This document shows positions 7,589-15,871 of a DNA stretch of 64,000 nt, one piece after another. The stretch comes from Nocardia carnea NBRC 14403 (GTDB lineage Bacteria; Actinomycetota; Actinomycetes; Mycobacteriales; Mycobacteriaceae). The stretch's first letter is position 1. Each line of letters begins with the position of its first letter. The translations under genes were made by a program, and so were the position numbers. Below the pieces are notes generated by a model, which was not told the origin of the DNA, made no database searches, and saw nothing but the letters and a program-made list of their open reading frames with translations. The stretch lies in NCBI RefSeq assembly GCF_000308515.1, contig NZ_BAFV01000037.1:27890-91889 (forward strand), in the 5' to 3' direction.

Positions 7589-9838
7589 ATGTTGACGGCG
7601 GGCACCCACCGGTGGGGTCGTTTCGTGTACCGGCACCGGATCGCGGTGCTGGTGATTTCGCTGTTCGTGGTCGCGCTGTCCGGGCTGTACGGCCGGGATC
7701 TGGCGGATCGGCTCACTCAGGACGGCTGGTTCGACGAATCCAGTGAATCGGTGGCGGCCTCGAAACTGGCCGATGCCACCTTCGGCCGCGATACCGACAG
7801 CGATGTGGTCGCCCTCTACACCGCGCCACCGGGAAAGACGGTCGACGATCCGCAGGTGCGGGCGGCGGTGACCGCACAACTGGCGGGTCTGCTGCGCGAC
7901 CATCCGGACCGGGTGCTGCGCATCGACAGCTACTGGGACAGTGCCCTGGCGGGACAATTCGCCGACGACTCCCGGACGTACGCGTTCGCCAGTATCGGGC
8001 TGCACGGGGAGGGGTCGGCGACCGTCGACAACTACCTGGCGATCGCCGGGGACCTGGAGGCCGATACACCCGGCGCCGGACCGGCCGGGACGACCGTGGA
8101 GCTGGCCGGGCTGCAACCGGTGGTGGAGGGCATCAACACCGGGATGCAGGACGATATCCGGCGCGCGGAGATGATCGCGCTCCCGCTGGTGGCGCTGCTG
8201 CTGTATTTCGTGTTCGGCGGCGTGGTGGCGGCACTGCTCCCGGTACTCGTCGGCGGTATGACGATCCTGGGCACCCAGGGCATCATGCGGCTGCTCACCG
8301 GCCATATCGACGTGAACGTGTTCGCCAGCGCGGTGGTGACCCTGGTGAGCCTGGGGCTGGCGATCGACTACGGTCTGTTCACGGTGACTCGGTTCCGGGA
8401 AGAACTGGCCGCCGGCGGCGTGGGTGAGTCAGGCCCGGAGGCGGCAGCGAAGCGTAACCACGGAGGGCCCTCACCCACGCCCGATAGAGACAGCGGTGTG
8501 GAAGATGCTGTAGCGCGGACGGTGGCGACGTCCGGCCGCACGGTGGTGTTCTCGGCGGCGATTATCGCGGTGAGCCTGGGCGCACTGTTCATCTACCCGA
8601 ACGGTGTGCTGCGTTCGGTGCCCTACGGCGGAATCAGTGCGGTGCTGCTGGCGGCCGTGCTGTCGGTGACCGCGCTGCCGGCCATGCTGGCGATCGTGGG
8701 CCGCCGTATCGATCTGTGGAAATGGCGCCGATTCGCCCGCGCCAGTACCGAGGCCGAAATCGATCGCGGGATCTTCTCCCGGCTGGCGGTCCGCGCGATG
8801 GCGCGGCCGTGGGCGGTGATCGTGCCGGTGGTGCTGGGTCTGCTGCTGCTGATGGTGCCGTTCCGGCATATCGAGTTCGGTGGGCTGAGCGAGAAATACC
8901 TGGCGCAGGACAATCCCGCGCGGGTGGCGCAGGAGAAGTTCGACGCGCTGTTCCCCGGTTTCCGCACCGAACCGCTGCGGCTGGTGGTGACGGGCGCGGA
9001 TGCCGCGCAGTTGAGCGATATCCGCCTGCAGGCGAATGTCACCCCCGGCCTGACGGGGCCGTTCGAACCGGCGGCACCCACCCGGGACGGGATCAATGTG
9101 CTGGAAGCCGGTCTGGTGGACGAACGGGCCGCCGATACCGCGATCGCGGTGTTACGCGGTATCGAGGAACCGGGCGGTGTGCGGGTGATGGTGGCCGGGG
9201 TACCGGCGCTGGAGCGCGACAGTATCCACGGATTGCTGGAGGGTCTGCCACTGCTGGCGTTGCTGCTGGTGGTGGCCGCGGTGGCCTTGATGTACGCGGC
9301 GTTCCGGTCGCTGATCCTGGCGGTGAAGGCGGTCGTGATGTCGGCGCTGAGTCTCGGCGCCACCCTCGGCATCCTCACGTGGATCTTCGTGGAGGGCCAC
9401 GGCGCGGAACTGTTCGATTTCACGCCCGGGCCGCTGATGTTCGCGGTCCTGGTGCTGATCGTGACCGTGGTGTTCGGGCTGTCCACCGACTACGAGGTGT
9501 TCCTGCTGTCCCGGGTCGCCGAGGCGCGCGCGAACGGTGCGGACCCACCGGAATCGATCCGGTACGGTATCGCGCACACCGGCGGTGTGATCACCTCGGC
9601 GGCCGCGATCCTGATCGTGGTGACCGGTGCGTTCGGTTTCTCGGAACTGGTGATGATGAAATACATCGCCTACGGCATGATCGCCGCGCTGATCCTGGAC
9701 GCCACGGTGATCCGGATGCTGCTCACTCCGGCGGTGCTGAAGTTGATCTGGCGACCGAAATCTCCCATCCCGGCGGCAGATGTCGTGGTGGAGCCGGAAA
9801 CGGCGGTCGCCGGGCCGCAGGCCGCCGAGAAGACGTAA
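7589..9838 (+). CDS. MMPL-family (RND) transporter
   Basis: A 749-residue membrane protein with one TM helix near the N terminus, a soluble loop, five TM helices (about 185-370), a second loop and a last block of TM helices (about 545-725). The two Asp-Tyr pairs that carry the proton path in MmpL proteins are present: LAIDYGLF in the first block and LSTDYEVF in the second. Substrates in this family are cell-envelope lipids. Residues of about 277-297 are encoded by a 61-bp repeat inserted in the loop between RFREELAAGG and VEDAVARTVATSG. The reading frame is kept. A lipoprotein gene immediately upstream is a likely partner. Confidence 0.9.
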   Translation: MLTAGTHRWGRFVYRHRIAVLVISLFVVALSGLYGRDLADRLTQDGWFDESSESVAASKLADATFGRDTDSDVVALYTAPPGKTVDDPQVRAAVTAQLAGLLRDHPDRVLRIDSYWDSALAGQFADDSRTYAFASIGLHGEGSATVDNYLAIAGDLEADTPGAGPAGTTVELAGLQPVVEGINTGMQDDIRRAEMIALPLVALLLYFVFGGVVAALLPVLVGGMTILGTQGIMRLLTGHIDVNVFASAVVTLVSLGLAIDYGLFTVTRFREELAAGGVGESGPEAAAKRNHGGPSPTPDRDSGVEDAVARTVATSGRTVVFSAAIIAVSLGALFIYPNGVLRSVPYGGISAVLLAAVLSVTALPAMLAIVGRRIDLWKWRRFARASTEAEIDRGIFSRLAVRAMARPWAVIVPVVLGLLLLMVPFRHIEFGGLSEKYLAQDNPARVAQEKFDALFPGFRTEPLRLVVTGADAAQLSDIRLQANVTPGLTGPFEPAAPTRDGINVLEAGLVDERAADTAIAVLRGIEEPGGVRVMVAGVPALERDSIHGLLEGLPLLALLLVVAAVALMYAAFRSLILAVKAVVMSALSLGATLGILTWIFVEGHGAELFDFTPGPLMFAVLVLIVTVVFGLSTDYEVFLLSRVAEARANGADPPESIRYGIAHTGGVITSAAAILIVVTGAFGFSELVMMKYIAYGMIAALILDATVIRMLLTPAVLKLIWRPKSPIPAADVVVEPETAVAGPQAAEKT
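8419..8479 (+). repeat. 61-bp inverted-end repeat, copy 1 (inside MMPL gene)
   Basis: The ends are CGTGGGTGAG (8419-8428) and its exact reverse complement CTCACCCACG (8470-8479). The interior shares the core GGAGGCGGCAGCGAAGCGTA and a CACGGAGGG tail with the other copies at 13327, 14442 and 14517. All four are exactly 61 bp. This copy is read through in frame as part of the MMPL protein and encodes the segment GESGPEAAAKRNHGG. Confidence 0.8.
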
Positions 9839-9850
9839 CCGGCCGGTTGC

Positions 9851-9879
9851 CGGGTCCGCAGGTTTTCGGATCGGACCCG
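9851..9879. terminator. Possible hairpin after MMPL gene
   Basis: CGGGTCCG (9851-9858) pairs with CGGACCCG (9872-9879) around a 13-nt loop containing TTTT, 13 nt past the MMPL stop. There is no U-tract after the stem, as is usual in GC-rich actinobacteria. A second weak 6-bp stem lies at 10027-10045 on the hmuV side. Confidence 0.35.
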
Positions 9880-10053
9880 CGGGCCGAATCGGTATCGGCG
9901 CCGGCCGCGACCATCGCCTCGAAACGTTCGAGGCCGTCGCCGGGCCCGGGGCGAACAGATTGCCGGGGCGCGAACGGTATCGGTGACTGTGAATGATGGT
10001 GTGGAACATATCGGCGACGTGGGGCGCCGGGTTACATCTACCCGGTGGCAGGA

Positions 10054-10986
10054 CTACTCCGAGGTCGGTGTGGGCGGTGTGCCGGGGGGTCCAGTGCGGG
10101 CCGGCCGGGCCGGAAGTACCAGTTGTGCACCGGTGTCCGGATGGTCGAGGACCTCGATCGGGTAGCGGTAGACGCGGCTGAGCAGTTCCCCGGTGAGGAC
10201 CTCGCGCGGTGTACCGGTCGCGGCGAGCTGCCCGTTGTCGAGGACGGCGACGCGGTCGGCGTAGGCGGCGGCGGAGGCCAGGTCGTGCAGTACCACGACC
10301 ACCGCGGCGCCGGCGGCGGCCCGGTTGGCGGCCAGGTTCAGCACTGCCTCCTGATGGCCGAGGTCGAGGGCCGCGGTGGGTTCGTCGAGCAGCAGGGTGG
10401 CGGTGTCCTGGGCCAGTACCCGGGCCAACGCGACCCGGGCCCGTTCACCGCCGGACAGGCTCGGAAACGACCGCCCCGCCAGATGCCTACAGTCGGTCGC
10501 GGCCATGGCGTCGGTGATCACCGCATCGTCGCGGTCGGCTCGGGGAGTGCGCTGCCAGGGGGCTCGGCCCATGGCGATCACCTCGGCCGCGGTGAACGGA
10601 AACCCGACGGTATGGGATTGGGGGAGGACGGCGCGGCGACGGGCCATATCGATCGGAGTCCAGTGATCGAGTGGCCGGCCGTCGAGTTCGACATCGCCCT
10701 GACCCGGGACGAGCTCTCCGGCCAGGACGGCGAGCAGGGTCGATTTACCGGCACCGTTCGGCCCGACCAGTGCCAGTACCTGCCCGGCGGTGACGTCCAG
10801 GTCGACCTTGTCGAGGACGCGGCGGCTGCCGCCCCCACCGCCATGCCGGTCCAGGGTGACGCCGTGGGCACGCAGGGTGACAGTGCCCGGTTCGGTTGCG
10901 GTGGGCAGCCGGTGTGCGCGCTGCAGTAGTCCGGTGACGCGGCGGGCCAGACTGGACGCGGCCGTCTCCTGCCTCGGCTCGTTCAT
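10054..10986 (-). CDS. hmuV: Hemin ABC transporter ATP-binding protein
   Basis: A 310-residue ATPase: Walker A GPNGAGKST, Q-loop LPQS, signature SLSGGERARVALARVL, Walker B TLLLDEPTAALD and H-loop VLHD. The segment FPFTAAEVIAMGRAPW is typical of the FecCD/BtuCD-type (type II importer) ATPases that drive heme uptake. The N-terminal 40 residues form an additional helical extension. The start ATG at 10986 overlaps the hmuU stop as ATGA. It is last gene of the hmuTUV operon. Confidence 0.92.
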   Translation of the reverse strand: MNEPRQETAASSLARRVTGLLQRAHRLPTATEPGTVTLRAHGVTLDRHGGGGGSRRVLDKVDLDVTAGQVLALVGPNGAGKSTLLAVLAGELVPGQGDVELDGRPLDHWTPIDMARRRAVLPQSHTVGFPFTAAEVIAMGRAPWQRTPRADRDDAVITDAMAATDCRHLAGRSFPSLSGGERARVALARVLAQDTATLLLDEPTAALDLGHQEAVLNLAANRAAAGAAVVVVLHDLASAAAYADRVAVLDNGQLAATGTPREVLTGELLSRVYRYPIEVLDHPDTGAQLVLPARPARTGPPGTPPTPTSE

Positions 10987-12074
10987 GCCCAGCCTCCCGA
11001 ACGCGCGCGGGTGCGGCGCAGCAGCCAGAAGAAGAACGGACCGCCGATCAGCGAGGTGAGCATGCCCAGGGGGAGGTCGGCGTTGTCGACCAGCGAGCGG
11101 GCGGCGACATCGGCGGCGAGCAGGACGACAGCGCCGGTCACGGCGCTGACCGGGATCAACGCACGGTGCCCCGGCCCGACGATCATGCGCACCACATGCG
11201 GGACGATCAGCCCGACGAACAGGATGATGCCGGTGAACGCCACCCCGGCGGTGGTGAGGACCGCGACGATCACGATCACGGTGCGCCGCAGCCGTTCCAC
11301 ATCCACCCCGAGGTGCCGGGCCGCGGATTCGCCGAGGGCCAGCAAATCCAGCCGCGGTGCGACGAACACCGCCGCCGCGATCCCGGTCGCGGTGAGTACC
11401 GCGACCACCGCGACCGCGTCCCAGGTCGCGCCGTTGAGGCTGCCCAGCTGCCAGAAGACGATCTGGTCGCGGGCGGCGGGGGAGGCGACGAACAACAGGA
11501 AGGCGATGAGCCCGCCGGCGAAAGCGTTGATCGCGACACCGGTCAGGACCAGGGTCACCACTTCCGTGCGCCCCCCGGACCGGGACAGCACATACACCAG
11601 CACGGTGGTGATCAATCCGGCGACGAATGCCGCGGCGGCCACCGACCAGGCGGCGACGAACGCGCCCCCGAACACGATCACCGCGCCTGCACCGACCGCG
11701 GCACCGGACGACACCCCGATCACCCCCGGTTCGGCGAGCGGGTTGGCGAAAACGCCCTGGAGCAGCGCACCGGCGGTGGCGAGCGCGGCACCTACCAGGA
11801 TCGCGAGCAACACCCGCGGGAACCGCACCTCCCACAGGGTGACCTCCCCGGCCGGGTGGGCGGGGAGCGGCCCCCAATCGAGGCCGATCCGGTGGGCGAT
11901 ACTGCCGGCCACTTCGGCGGGGCCGGTGGGGACCTGCCCGATGGCGGCGGAGGCGACCGCCAGTGCTACCAGCGCGAGAAGCGCGACTGTGAACGCGAGC
12001 GCCGCCCTGCGTGTGTGATGGTGACCGAGGTCCGGGGTGCCGGACTGTCGCGGTTTGTCCAGCTCTACGGTCAT
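10983..12074 (-). CDS. hmuU: Hemin ABC transporter permease (FecCD family)
   Basis: A 363-residue protein of about ten TM helices. It contains ATAGALLQGVFANPLAEPGVIGVSSGAAVGAG, the FecCD hallmark around the substrate path, and a G-x-x-x-P-H coupling segment (FVGLIVPHVVRMIVGPGHR) that contacts the ATPase. It imports heme delivered by HmuT. I start at the ATG at 12074 (MTVELDKP); an upstream ATG at 12137 lies in Arg/Pro-rich sequence. A gap of 208 bp, with a strong hairpin, separates it from hmuT. Confidence 0.93.
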   Translation of the reverse strand: MTVELDKPRQSGTPDLGHHHTRRAALAFTVALLALVALAVASAAIGQVPTGPAEVAGSIAHRIGLDWGPLPAHPAGEVTLWEVRFPRVLLAILVGAALATAGALLQGVFANPLAEPGVIGVSSGAAVGAGAVIVFGGAFVAAWSVAAAAFVAGLITTVLVYVLSRSGGRTEVVTLVLTGVAINAFAGGLIAFLLFVASPAARDQIVFWQLGSLNGATWDAVAVVAVLTATGIAAAVFVAPRLDLLALGESAARHLGVDVERLRRTVIVIVAVLTTAGVAFTGIILFVGLIVPHVVRMIVGPGHRALIPVSAVTGAVVLLAADVAARSLVDNADLPLGMLTSLIGGPFFFWLLRRTRARSGGWA

Positions 12075-12164
12075 GCCGGTACGTCCGTCGGCACGCTCGG
12101 GACACCATTGCGGCGCCGGTGCCGCGCCGCCGCGCACGGGTTTCGGTGATCGGCTTGGTCCGGG

Positions 12165-12191
12165 GCCTCTGCGCGGTCACCGCGCAGAGGC
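12165..12191 (-). other. Intra-operon hairpin between hmuT and hmuU
   Basis: A perfect 12-bp stem (GCCTCTGCGCGG at 12165-12176, loop TCA, CCGCGCAGAGGC at 12180-12191) in the untranslated gap of the hmu operon. It could act as an attenuator or processing site giving unequal expression of the lipoprotein and the membrane genes. It is not followed by a U-tract on the minus strand. Confidence 0.45.
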
Positions 12192-12282
12192 ACCTCCGGG
12201 CACGGCACTGTCGTGCCGCGTTGATCGATGACCACGGGCTGTGCGTGCCAATGCTTCGCCCCGGGGGGCGGACCTGCCGCGC

Positions 12283-13329
12283 TCATGCGGTGGGATGACC
12301 GTAGACGGCGACGGACAGGGCGGTGATGACGCGGCCGGTGTTGGGGCCGAAGGACAGCAGCACCGAATCCGACATATCGACGATTCGCTTGTTGCGGCCC
12401 GCAGGCGTCTGGGCGATACCGGGTATTTGCGAGATACCGTCCACCCCGCCGATCGATTTCATGCCGTCGGTCATGACGAGCAGCACATCGGGCGCCGCTG
12501 CGATCATCGCCTCGCTGGTGATCGCCGTGAACGGTTCGCTCACCCCGGATTCGACTCCGGCGTCGCGCGCACCGAGCGCGGCGATGAGCGCGTCCGCACC
12601 GGACCCGGGGCCGGCGAGCATCGTGATGGCACTGGAGCGCAGGTACAGGAACGCGATCCGCAGCGGCGGGTCCTGGGCGGGCACCGCGGCCGATGCGGCG
12701 GCTATCTCGTCCTGGGTGCGCTGCGCGAGCTGCTGCCCGCGCTCGGGGACACCGAGGGCGCCGGCGACGGCCTCGATCTGCGGGACGACCCCTTCCATGG
12801 TGCGTTCGGGGTCGAAGTAGACGACGGTGATCCCGGTCGCGCGCAACTGTTCGCGTACGGCGGGCGAAGCGCTGGTGGTATCGGTGAGGAAGACACTGGG
12901 CCGCAGCGCGAGGATCGACTCGACATTCAACGCGCCGTTGCCGCCGGTGACGTTCGGCAGATCCGCCACCGCGGGGAACGAGGCGGCGGTGCTGCGGCCG
13001 ACCAGGTTGTCGCCGAGCCCGAGCCCGTACACGATCTGGGCGAGGGTGCCGTACCGGTCCGCGGCCACGATCCGGCTCGCGTCGGTGACCGTGACCTCGG
13101 CGCCGTCGAAGGATCGGACCGTCGCGGGTAACGCCGGGACCGGGGGCGGGGTGAGCGGTACCGGGTCCAGGTTGTCCAATACTGCGGTGGCCGGTCCCTG
13201 CTGACCGGTCGTGGCGGCCGGTTCGGTACCACCGCAGGCGGCAGTCAGCACGAGCAGCCCGGCAGCGAGGCCGGCCAGCAGCGCCCGCGCCCGCCGTGTG
13301 CGGGCCCCCGAGGTGAATATGCTGCGCAC
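12283..13329 (-). CDS. hmuT: Hemin-binding lipoprotein of ABC transporter
   Basis: A 348-residue class III (PF01497) solute-binding lipoprotein. The signal peptide LLAGLAAGLLVLTAA precedes lipobox C32. The fold markers RIVAADRYGTLAQIVYGLGLGDNLVGRS and SGADALIAALGA are those of HmuT-type heme-binding proteins. I choose GTG 13329 because GGAGGG lies 9 nt upstream and the signal peptide then has normal length. An ATG further upstream would add 19 residues (MSESGPEAAAERNHGG...) encoded entirely by the 61-bp repeat at 13327-13387. The start codon is therefore the last three bases of that repeat. It is the first gene of hmuTUV. Confidence 0.9.
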   Translation of the reverse strand: MRSIFTSGARTRRARALLAGLAAGLLVLTAACGGTEPAATTGQQGPATAVLDNLDPVPLTPPPVPALPATVRSFDGAEVTVTDASRIVAADRYGTLAQIVYGLGLGDNLVGRSTAASFPAVADLPNVTGGNGALNVESILALRPSVFLTDTTSASPAVREQLRATGITVVYFDPERTMEGVVPQIEAVAGALGVPERGQQLAQRTQDEIAAASAAVPAQDPPLRIAFLYLRSSAITMLAGPGSGADALIAALGARDAGVESGVSEPFTAITSEAMIAAAPDVLLVMTDGMKSIGGVDGISQIPGIAQTPAGRNKRIVDMSDSVLLSFGPNTGRVITALSVAVYGHPTA

Positions 13330-13387
13330 GAGCGCGGTCCCTCCGTGATTACGTTCCGCTGCCGCCTCCGGACCCGACTCGCTCATG
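13327..13387 (-). repeat. 61-bp inverted-end repeat, copy 2 (5' leader of hmuT)
   Basis: Plus-strand ends are CACGAGCG (13327-13334) and CGCTCATG (13380-13387), which are inverted repeats matching in 7 of 8 positions. On the minus strand the core reads GGAGGCGGCAGCGGAACGTA followed by CACGGAGGG. In this copy GGAGGG serves as the Shine-Dalgarno sequence and the end of the element (CTCGTG) supplies the hmuT start codon. Confidence 0.8.
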
Positions 13388-13405
13388 CAGGCAAGGCTAA
13401 TCCGT
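13387..13405 (-). promoter_or_regulatory. Weak iron-box candidate upstream of hmuT
   Basis: GCAGGCAAGGCTAATCC region; 11 of 19 positions agree with the IdeR/DtxR consensus, with a good half site AAGGCTAA at 13393-13400. It is 58 bp upstream of the chosen hmuT start. Heme-uptake operons are commonly iron-repressed, which makes it plausible but not proven. Confidence 0.35.
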
Positions 13406-13437
13406 GCCACGGTGTGGTGATCGCCCCCGCCCCCCGG

Positions 13438-14412
13438 CTACGGGGTGGAGCTCACATCGTCGAGGGCGGCGGCGATCGCGCGCGGCAGTTCCAGTGTTTC
13501 GGCGGCCAGCACCCCGGTGAGCTGACCCATATCGCGGGCGCCGACGAACATGCTCGCCACTCCGGGCCGGTCACGCACCCAGGCCAGCGCGACCGCCAGC
13601 GGTGAGGTCGCCAGCCCGTCGGCGGCGGTGACGAGGGCATCGACCACGGCGGTGGCGCGATCATCGTCGAGGCGGCCGCGGATCTCCGCGGCGGTGGTTT
13701 CGTCGGCGGCGCGGGAATCCGCGGGTACACCGTCGCGGTATTTGCCGGTGAGTATTCCGGCCGCCAGTGGCGCGGTGGCGACGATTCCCGCGCCGTGATG
13801 GGTGGCGGCCGGTACCGTATCGTCCTCGGCGCCGCGGGTGAGCAGCGAATACGGCGTCTGTACGGCGGTGACGGGGGTACGGGCGGCCAGGCTCGCCAGT
13901 TGCCAGGCGGTGAATCCGCGGACCCCTGCGTAGCGGACGCGACCGGAACGGACCGCGTACTGCAGGGTGTCGGCGATCTCGTCGAGCGGTGTGGCGGTAT
14001 CCCAGGCGGTGACCTGCCACAGGTCGAGGTGGTCGGTGCCGAGTTCGAGCAGGGTGCGGTCGAGTTGACGCAGCAGGGTGCGGCGGGAGCAGTCGACCGT
14101 GATCCGCGCCTGCTCGGGCATCGGCGGTTCGCTTCCGGCGGGGACAGCCGGTAGGTACGGCACCTGCCCCGCCCCCGCGCACAGAACGAGTTCGTCGCGG
14201 GACACCAGGTCGCCGAGGAGATCGGCGAGGATGCGCTGCGCGGCGCCGCCGCCGTAGGCGGGGGAGGTGTCGACGAGGGTGCCGCCCGCTTCGGTGAACG
14301 CGATCAATTGCGCGGCGGCGGTCTCGGCATCGGTGCGGCTGCCCCAGGTGTGGGTGGCCAGCCCGATACGGGAGACCCGCAGCCCGCTGCGGCCGACGGT
14401 GCGCTGTTCCAT
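13438..14412 (-). CDS. Aldo/keto reductase
   Basis: A 324-residue (beta/alpha)8 NADPH-dependent oxidoreductase. Family features: GRSGLRVSRIGLATHTWG at the N terminus, D-x-S-x-x-Y-G-G-G-A-A-Q-R-I (the D/Y pair of the active site), a Lys/His region altered by the GC-rich insert around residue 90, the strand DHLDLWQVTAWD, YAGVRGFTAWQLA, and the cofactor loop around ALAWVRDRPGVASMFVGARD. The substrate is unknown. The ATG at 14412 is chosen because everything upstream in frame is encoded by two 61-bp repeats. It is transcribed towards hmuT. Confidence 0.88.
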   Translation of the reverse strand: MEQRTVGRSGLRVSRIGLATHTWGSRTDAETAAAQLIAFTEAGGTLVDTSPAYGGGAAQRILADLLGDLVSRDELVLCAGAGQVPYLPAVPAGSEPPMPEQARITVDCSRRTLLRQLDRTLLELGTDHLDLWQVTAWDTATPLDEIADTLQYAVRSGRVRYAGVRGFTAWQLASLAARTPVTAVQTPYSLLTRGAEDDTVPAATHHGAGIVATAPLAAGILTGKYRDGVPADSRAADETTAAEIRGRLDDDRATAVVDALVTAADGLATSPLAVALAWVRDRPGVASMFVGARDMGQLTGVLAAETLELPRAIAAALDDVSSTP

Positions 14413-14441
14413 CACCGGGTCCCCGGGCTCGCAGGACACGG

Positions 14442-14502
14442 CACGAGCGGGGCAGAGCTCGAGGGGGTAGCGGAGCGTATCCACGCAGTGCCCGCGCTCG
14501 CG
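14442..14502 (+). repeat. 61-bp inverted-end repeat, copy 3 (most diverged)
   Basis: The ends are CACGAGCG (14442-14449) and CGCTCGCG (14495-14502). The interior retains GGGGGTAGCGGAGCGTATCC, where other copies have GGAGGCGGTAGCGGAGCGTA. Same orientation as copy 4, with a 14-bp gap between them, so the pair looks like a degenerate tandem duplication of period 75 bp. Confidence 0.7.
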
Positions 14503-14516
14503 CCGGGATGACACAG

Positions 14517-14577
14517 TACGAGCGGGTCGCGCCCGGAGGCGGTAGCGGAGCGTAACCGAGTAGGGCCGGCGCTCATG
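14517..14577 (+). repeat. 61-bp inverted-end repeat, copy 4
   Basis: The ends are TACGAGCG (14517-14524) and CGCTCATG (14570-14577). The core reads GGAGGCGGTAGCGGAGCGTA, then ACCGAGTAGGG in place of the SD-like CACGGAGGG. The last three bases are an ATG in the plus direction, mirroring copy 2 where the end gives the hmuT start codon. Confidence 0.78.
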
Positions 14578-14850
14578 CACAGCAGCACGGTTCGACGTTT
14601 CCTCACGGCGACCAGCCTAGAGCGTGACCGGCCGGTGACCGTTCGCGGCGAACGGTGGGCGCGGCGTGTCCGCCGCCAGGGATACCGAGTTCGCTGCCGG
14701 CGATATCGACACGGCAGGGCCCCGGTCGCCGCGCGCGCCCGGGATAGGGCACTGTAGGGTCGCTGCGGTCGATCGCCGGGGATCGTGCAGCGGCTGCGGT
14801 GCCGTCGAGTGAAGGAAGAGCGGGGTTTTCGGCGTGGTTCAGGAGGATGT

Positions 14851-15795
14851 GTGATCGTCGAGTCGATGACCTGGGTGCAGGCGTTGGTACTCGGTTTGGT
14901 GCAGGGATTGACGGAGTTCCTGCCGGTTTCGTCGTCCGGGCACTTACGGATCGTGTCCTCGGTGTTCTTCGGTGAGGACGCGGGCGCGTCGTTCACCGCG
15001 GTCACCCAGCTCGGTACCGAGGCGGCGGTGCTGTTGTTCTTCGCCAAGGACATCTGGCGGATCGTGAAGGTGTGGTTCGCGACCGTGTTCGAGAAGCTGA
15101 GCGCCCGGGAACGAGTGCCGCTCGCCGAACAGGTCACCACGAAGCTGCCGGTCGTTACCGGTTCCGGGCCCGTGGGTTACGACCCCGAGGCCGAGGCGCA
15201 GCGCGAACTCGACTACCGCATGGGCTGGTATGTGATCATCGCCACGATCCCGATCGGGGTGCTGGGCTTCCTGTTCAAGGACGAGATCCGCACGGGCGCA
15301 CGCAATCTGTGGCTGGTGGCGACGATGTTGATCGTTTTCGCGCTGGTCATTGCGGCGGCCGAGCACTACGGCCGCAAAGAGCGCCCGATGGAACAGCTCA
15401 CCACCCGCGATGGCGTGGTGATGGGTTTGGCGCAGTGCCTGGCCTTGATTCCCGGTGTTTCGCGTTCCGGCGCCACGTCCAGTGCGGGACTTTTCCTCGG
15501 CCTGAAACGCGAGGCGGCGGTGCGGTTCTCGTTCCTGCTGGCGATTCCCGCGGTCACCGCGTCGGGTCTGTTCAGTCTGCCGGACGCGTTCGAGCCGGCC
15601 GGTGAGGGTTTGAACGCCTCGGGTATGCAACTGCTGGTGGCGACACTGATCTCGTTCGTGGTCGGGTACGCCTCGATTGCGTGGCTGCTGCGCTTCGTGG
15701 AGCGGCATTCGTTCTACTGGTTCGTCGGATACCGGATTGTTCTGGGCTTCGTGATCATCGGTTTGCTCGCCGCCGGTGTCGTGTCGGCGACGTGA
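14851..15795 (+). CDS. uppP: Undecaprenyl-diphosphatase
   Basis: A 314-residue integral membrane enzyme of about eight TM helices. It dephosphorylates undecaprenyl pyrophosphate to recycle the cell-wall lipid carrier. Both family motifs are present: the E-rich start [18 protein letters not shown] (catalytic Glu and SSSGHL) and [21 protein letters not shown] start at GTG 14851, with AGGAGG four nt upstream; the ATG at 14866 is a possible alternative. It is first of a rightward run (uppP, PGM-like, DUF3090, SCO1664-like, mshC) matching the M. tuberculosis order Rv2136c to Rv2130c. Confidence 0.95.
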   Translation: MIVESMTWVQALVLGLVQGLTEFLPVSSSGHLRIVSSVFFGEDAGASFTAVTQLGTEAAVLLFFAKDIWRIVKVWFATVFEKLSARERVPLAEQVTTKLPVVTGSGPVGYDPEAEAQRELDYRMGWYVIIATIPIGVLGFLFKDEIRTGARNLWLVATMLIVFALVIAAAEHYGRKERPMEQLTTRDGVVMGLAQCLALIPGVSRSGATSSAGLFLGLKREAAVRFSFLLAIPAVTASGLFSLPDAFEPAGEGLNASGMQLLVATLISFVVGYASIAWLLRFVERHSFYWFVGYRIVLGFVIIGLLAAGVVSAT

Positions 15796-15871
15796 ACGAG
15801 CCGGCACGGGAGGTGGCGCGGGGCGGGCTCATCGGGCATCGTCGCGCCGTGGCCGCCGTTAGGCTGGCAGC

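Larger units (their letters stand above)
14413..14850. other. Divergent gap between aldo/keto reductase and uppP
   Basis: 438 bp without a convincing gene. The left third is filled by two 61-bp repeats in the same orientation. The right part should hold the uppP promoter, though I see no clear -10/-35 pair. A 60-codon Arg-rich frame at 14575-14757 begins exactly at the end of the second repeat but has no protein-like composition. Confidence 0.5.

Noticed and set aside
10987..12180. Long minus-strand extension of the hmuV frame upstream of its ATG
   Set aside because: It is the shadow of hmuU in another frame: Arg/Pro/Gly-rich with no domain, while hmuU shows a complete FecCD permease in the correct frame.
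14575..14757. 60-codon frame starting at the end of repeat copy 4
   Set aside because: Very Arg-rich, no ribosome site apart from the diverged repeat tail, and no family resemblance. Kept only as a remark in the repeat finding.
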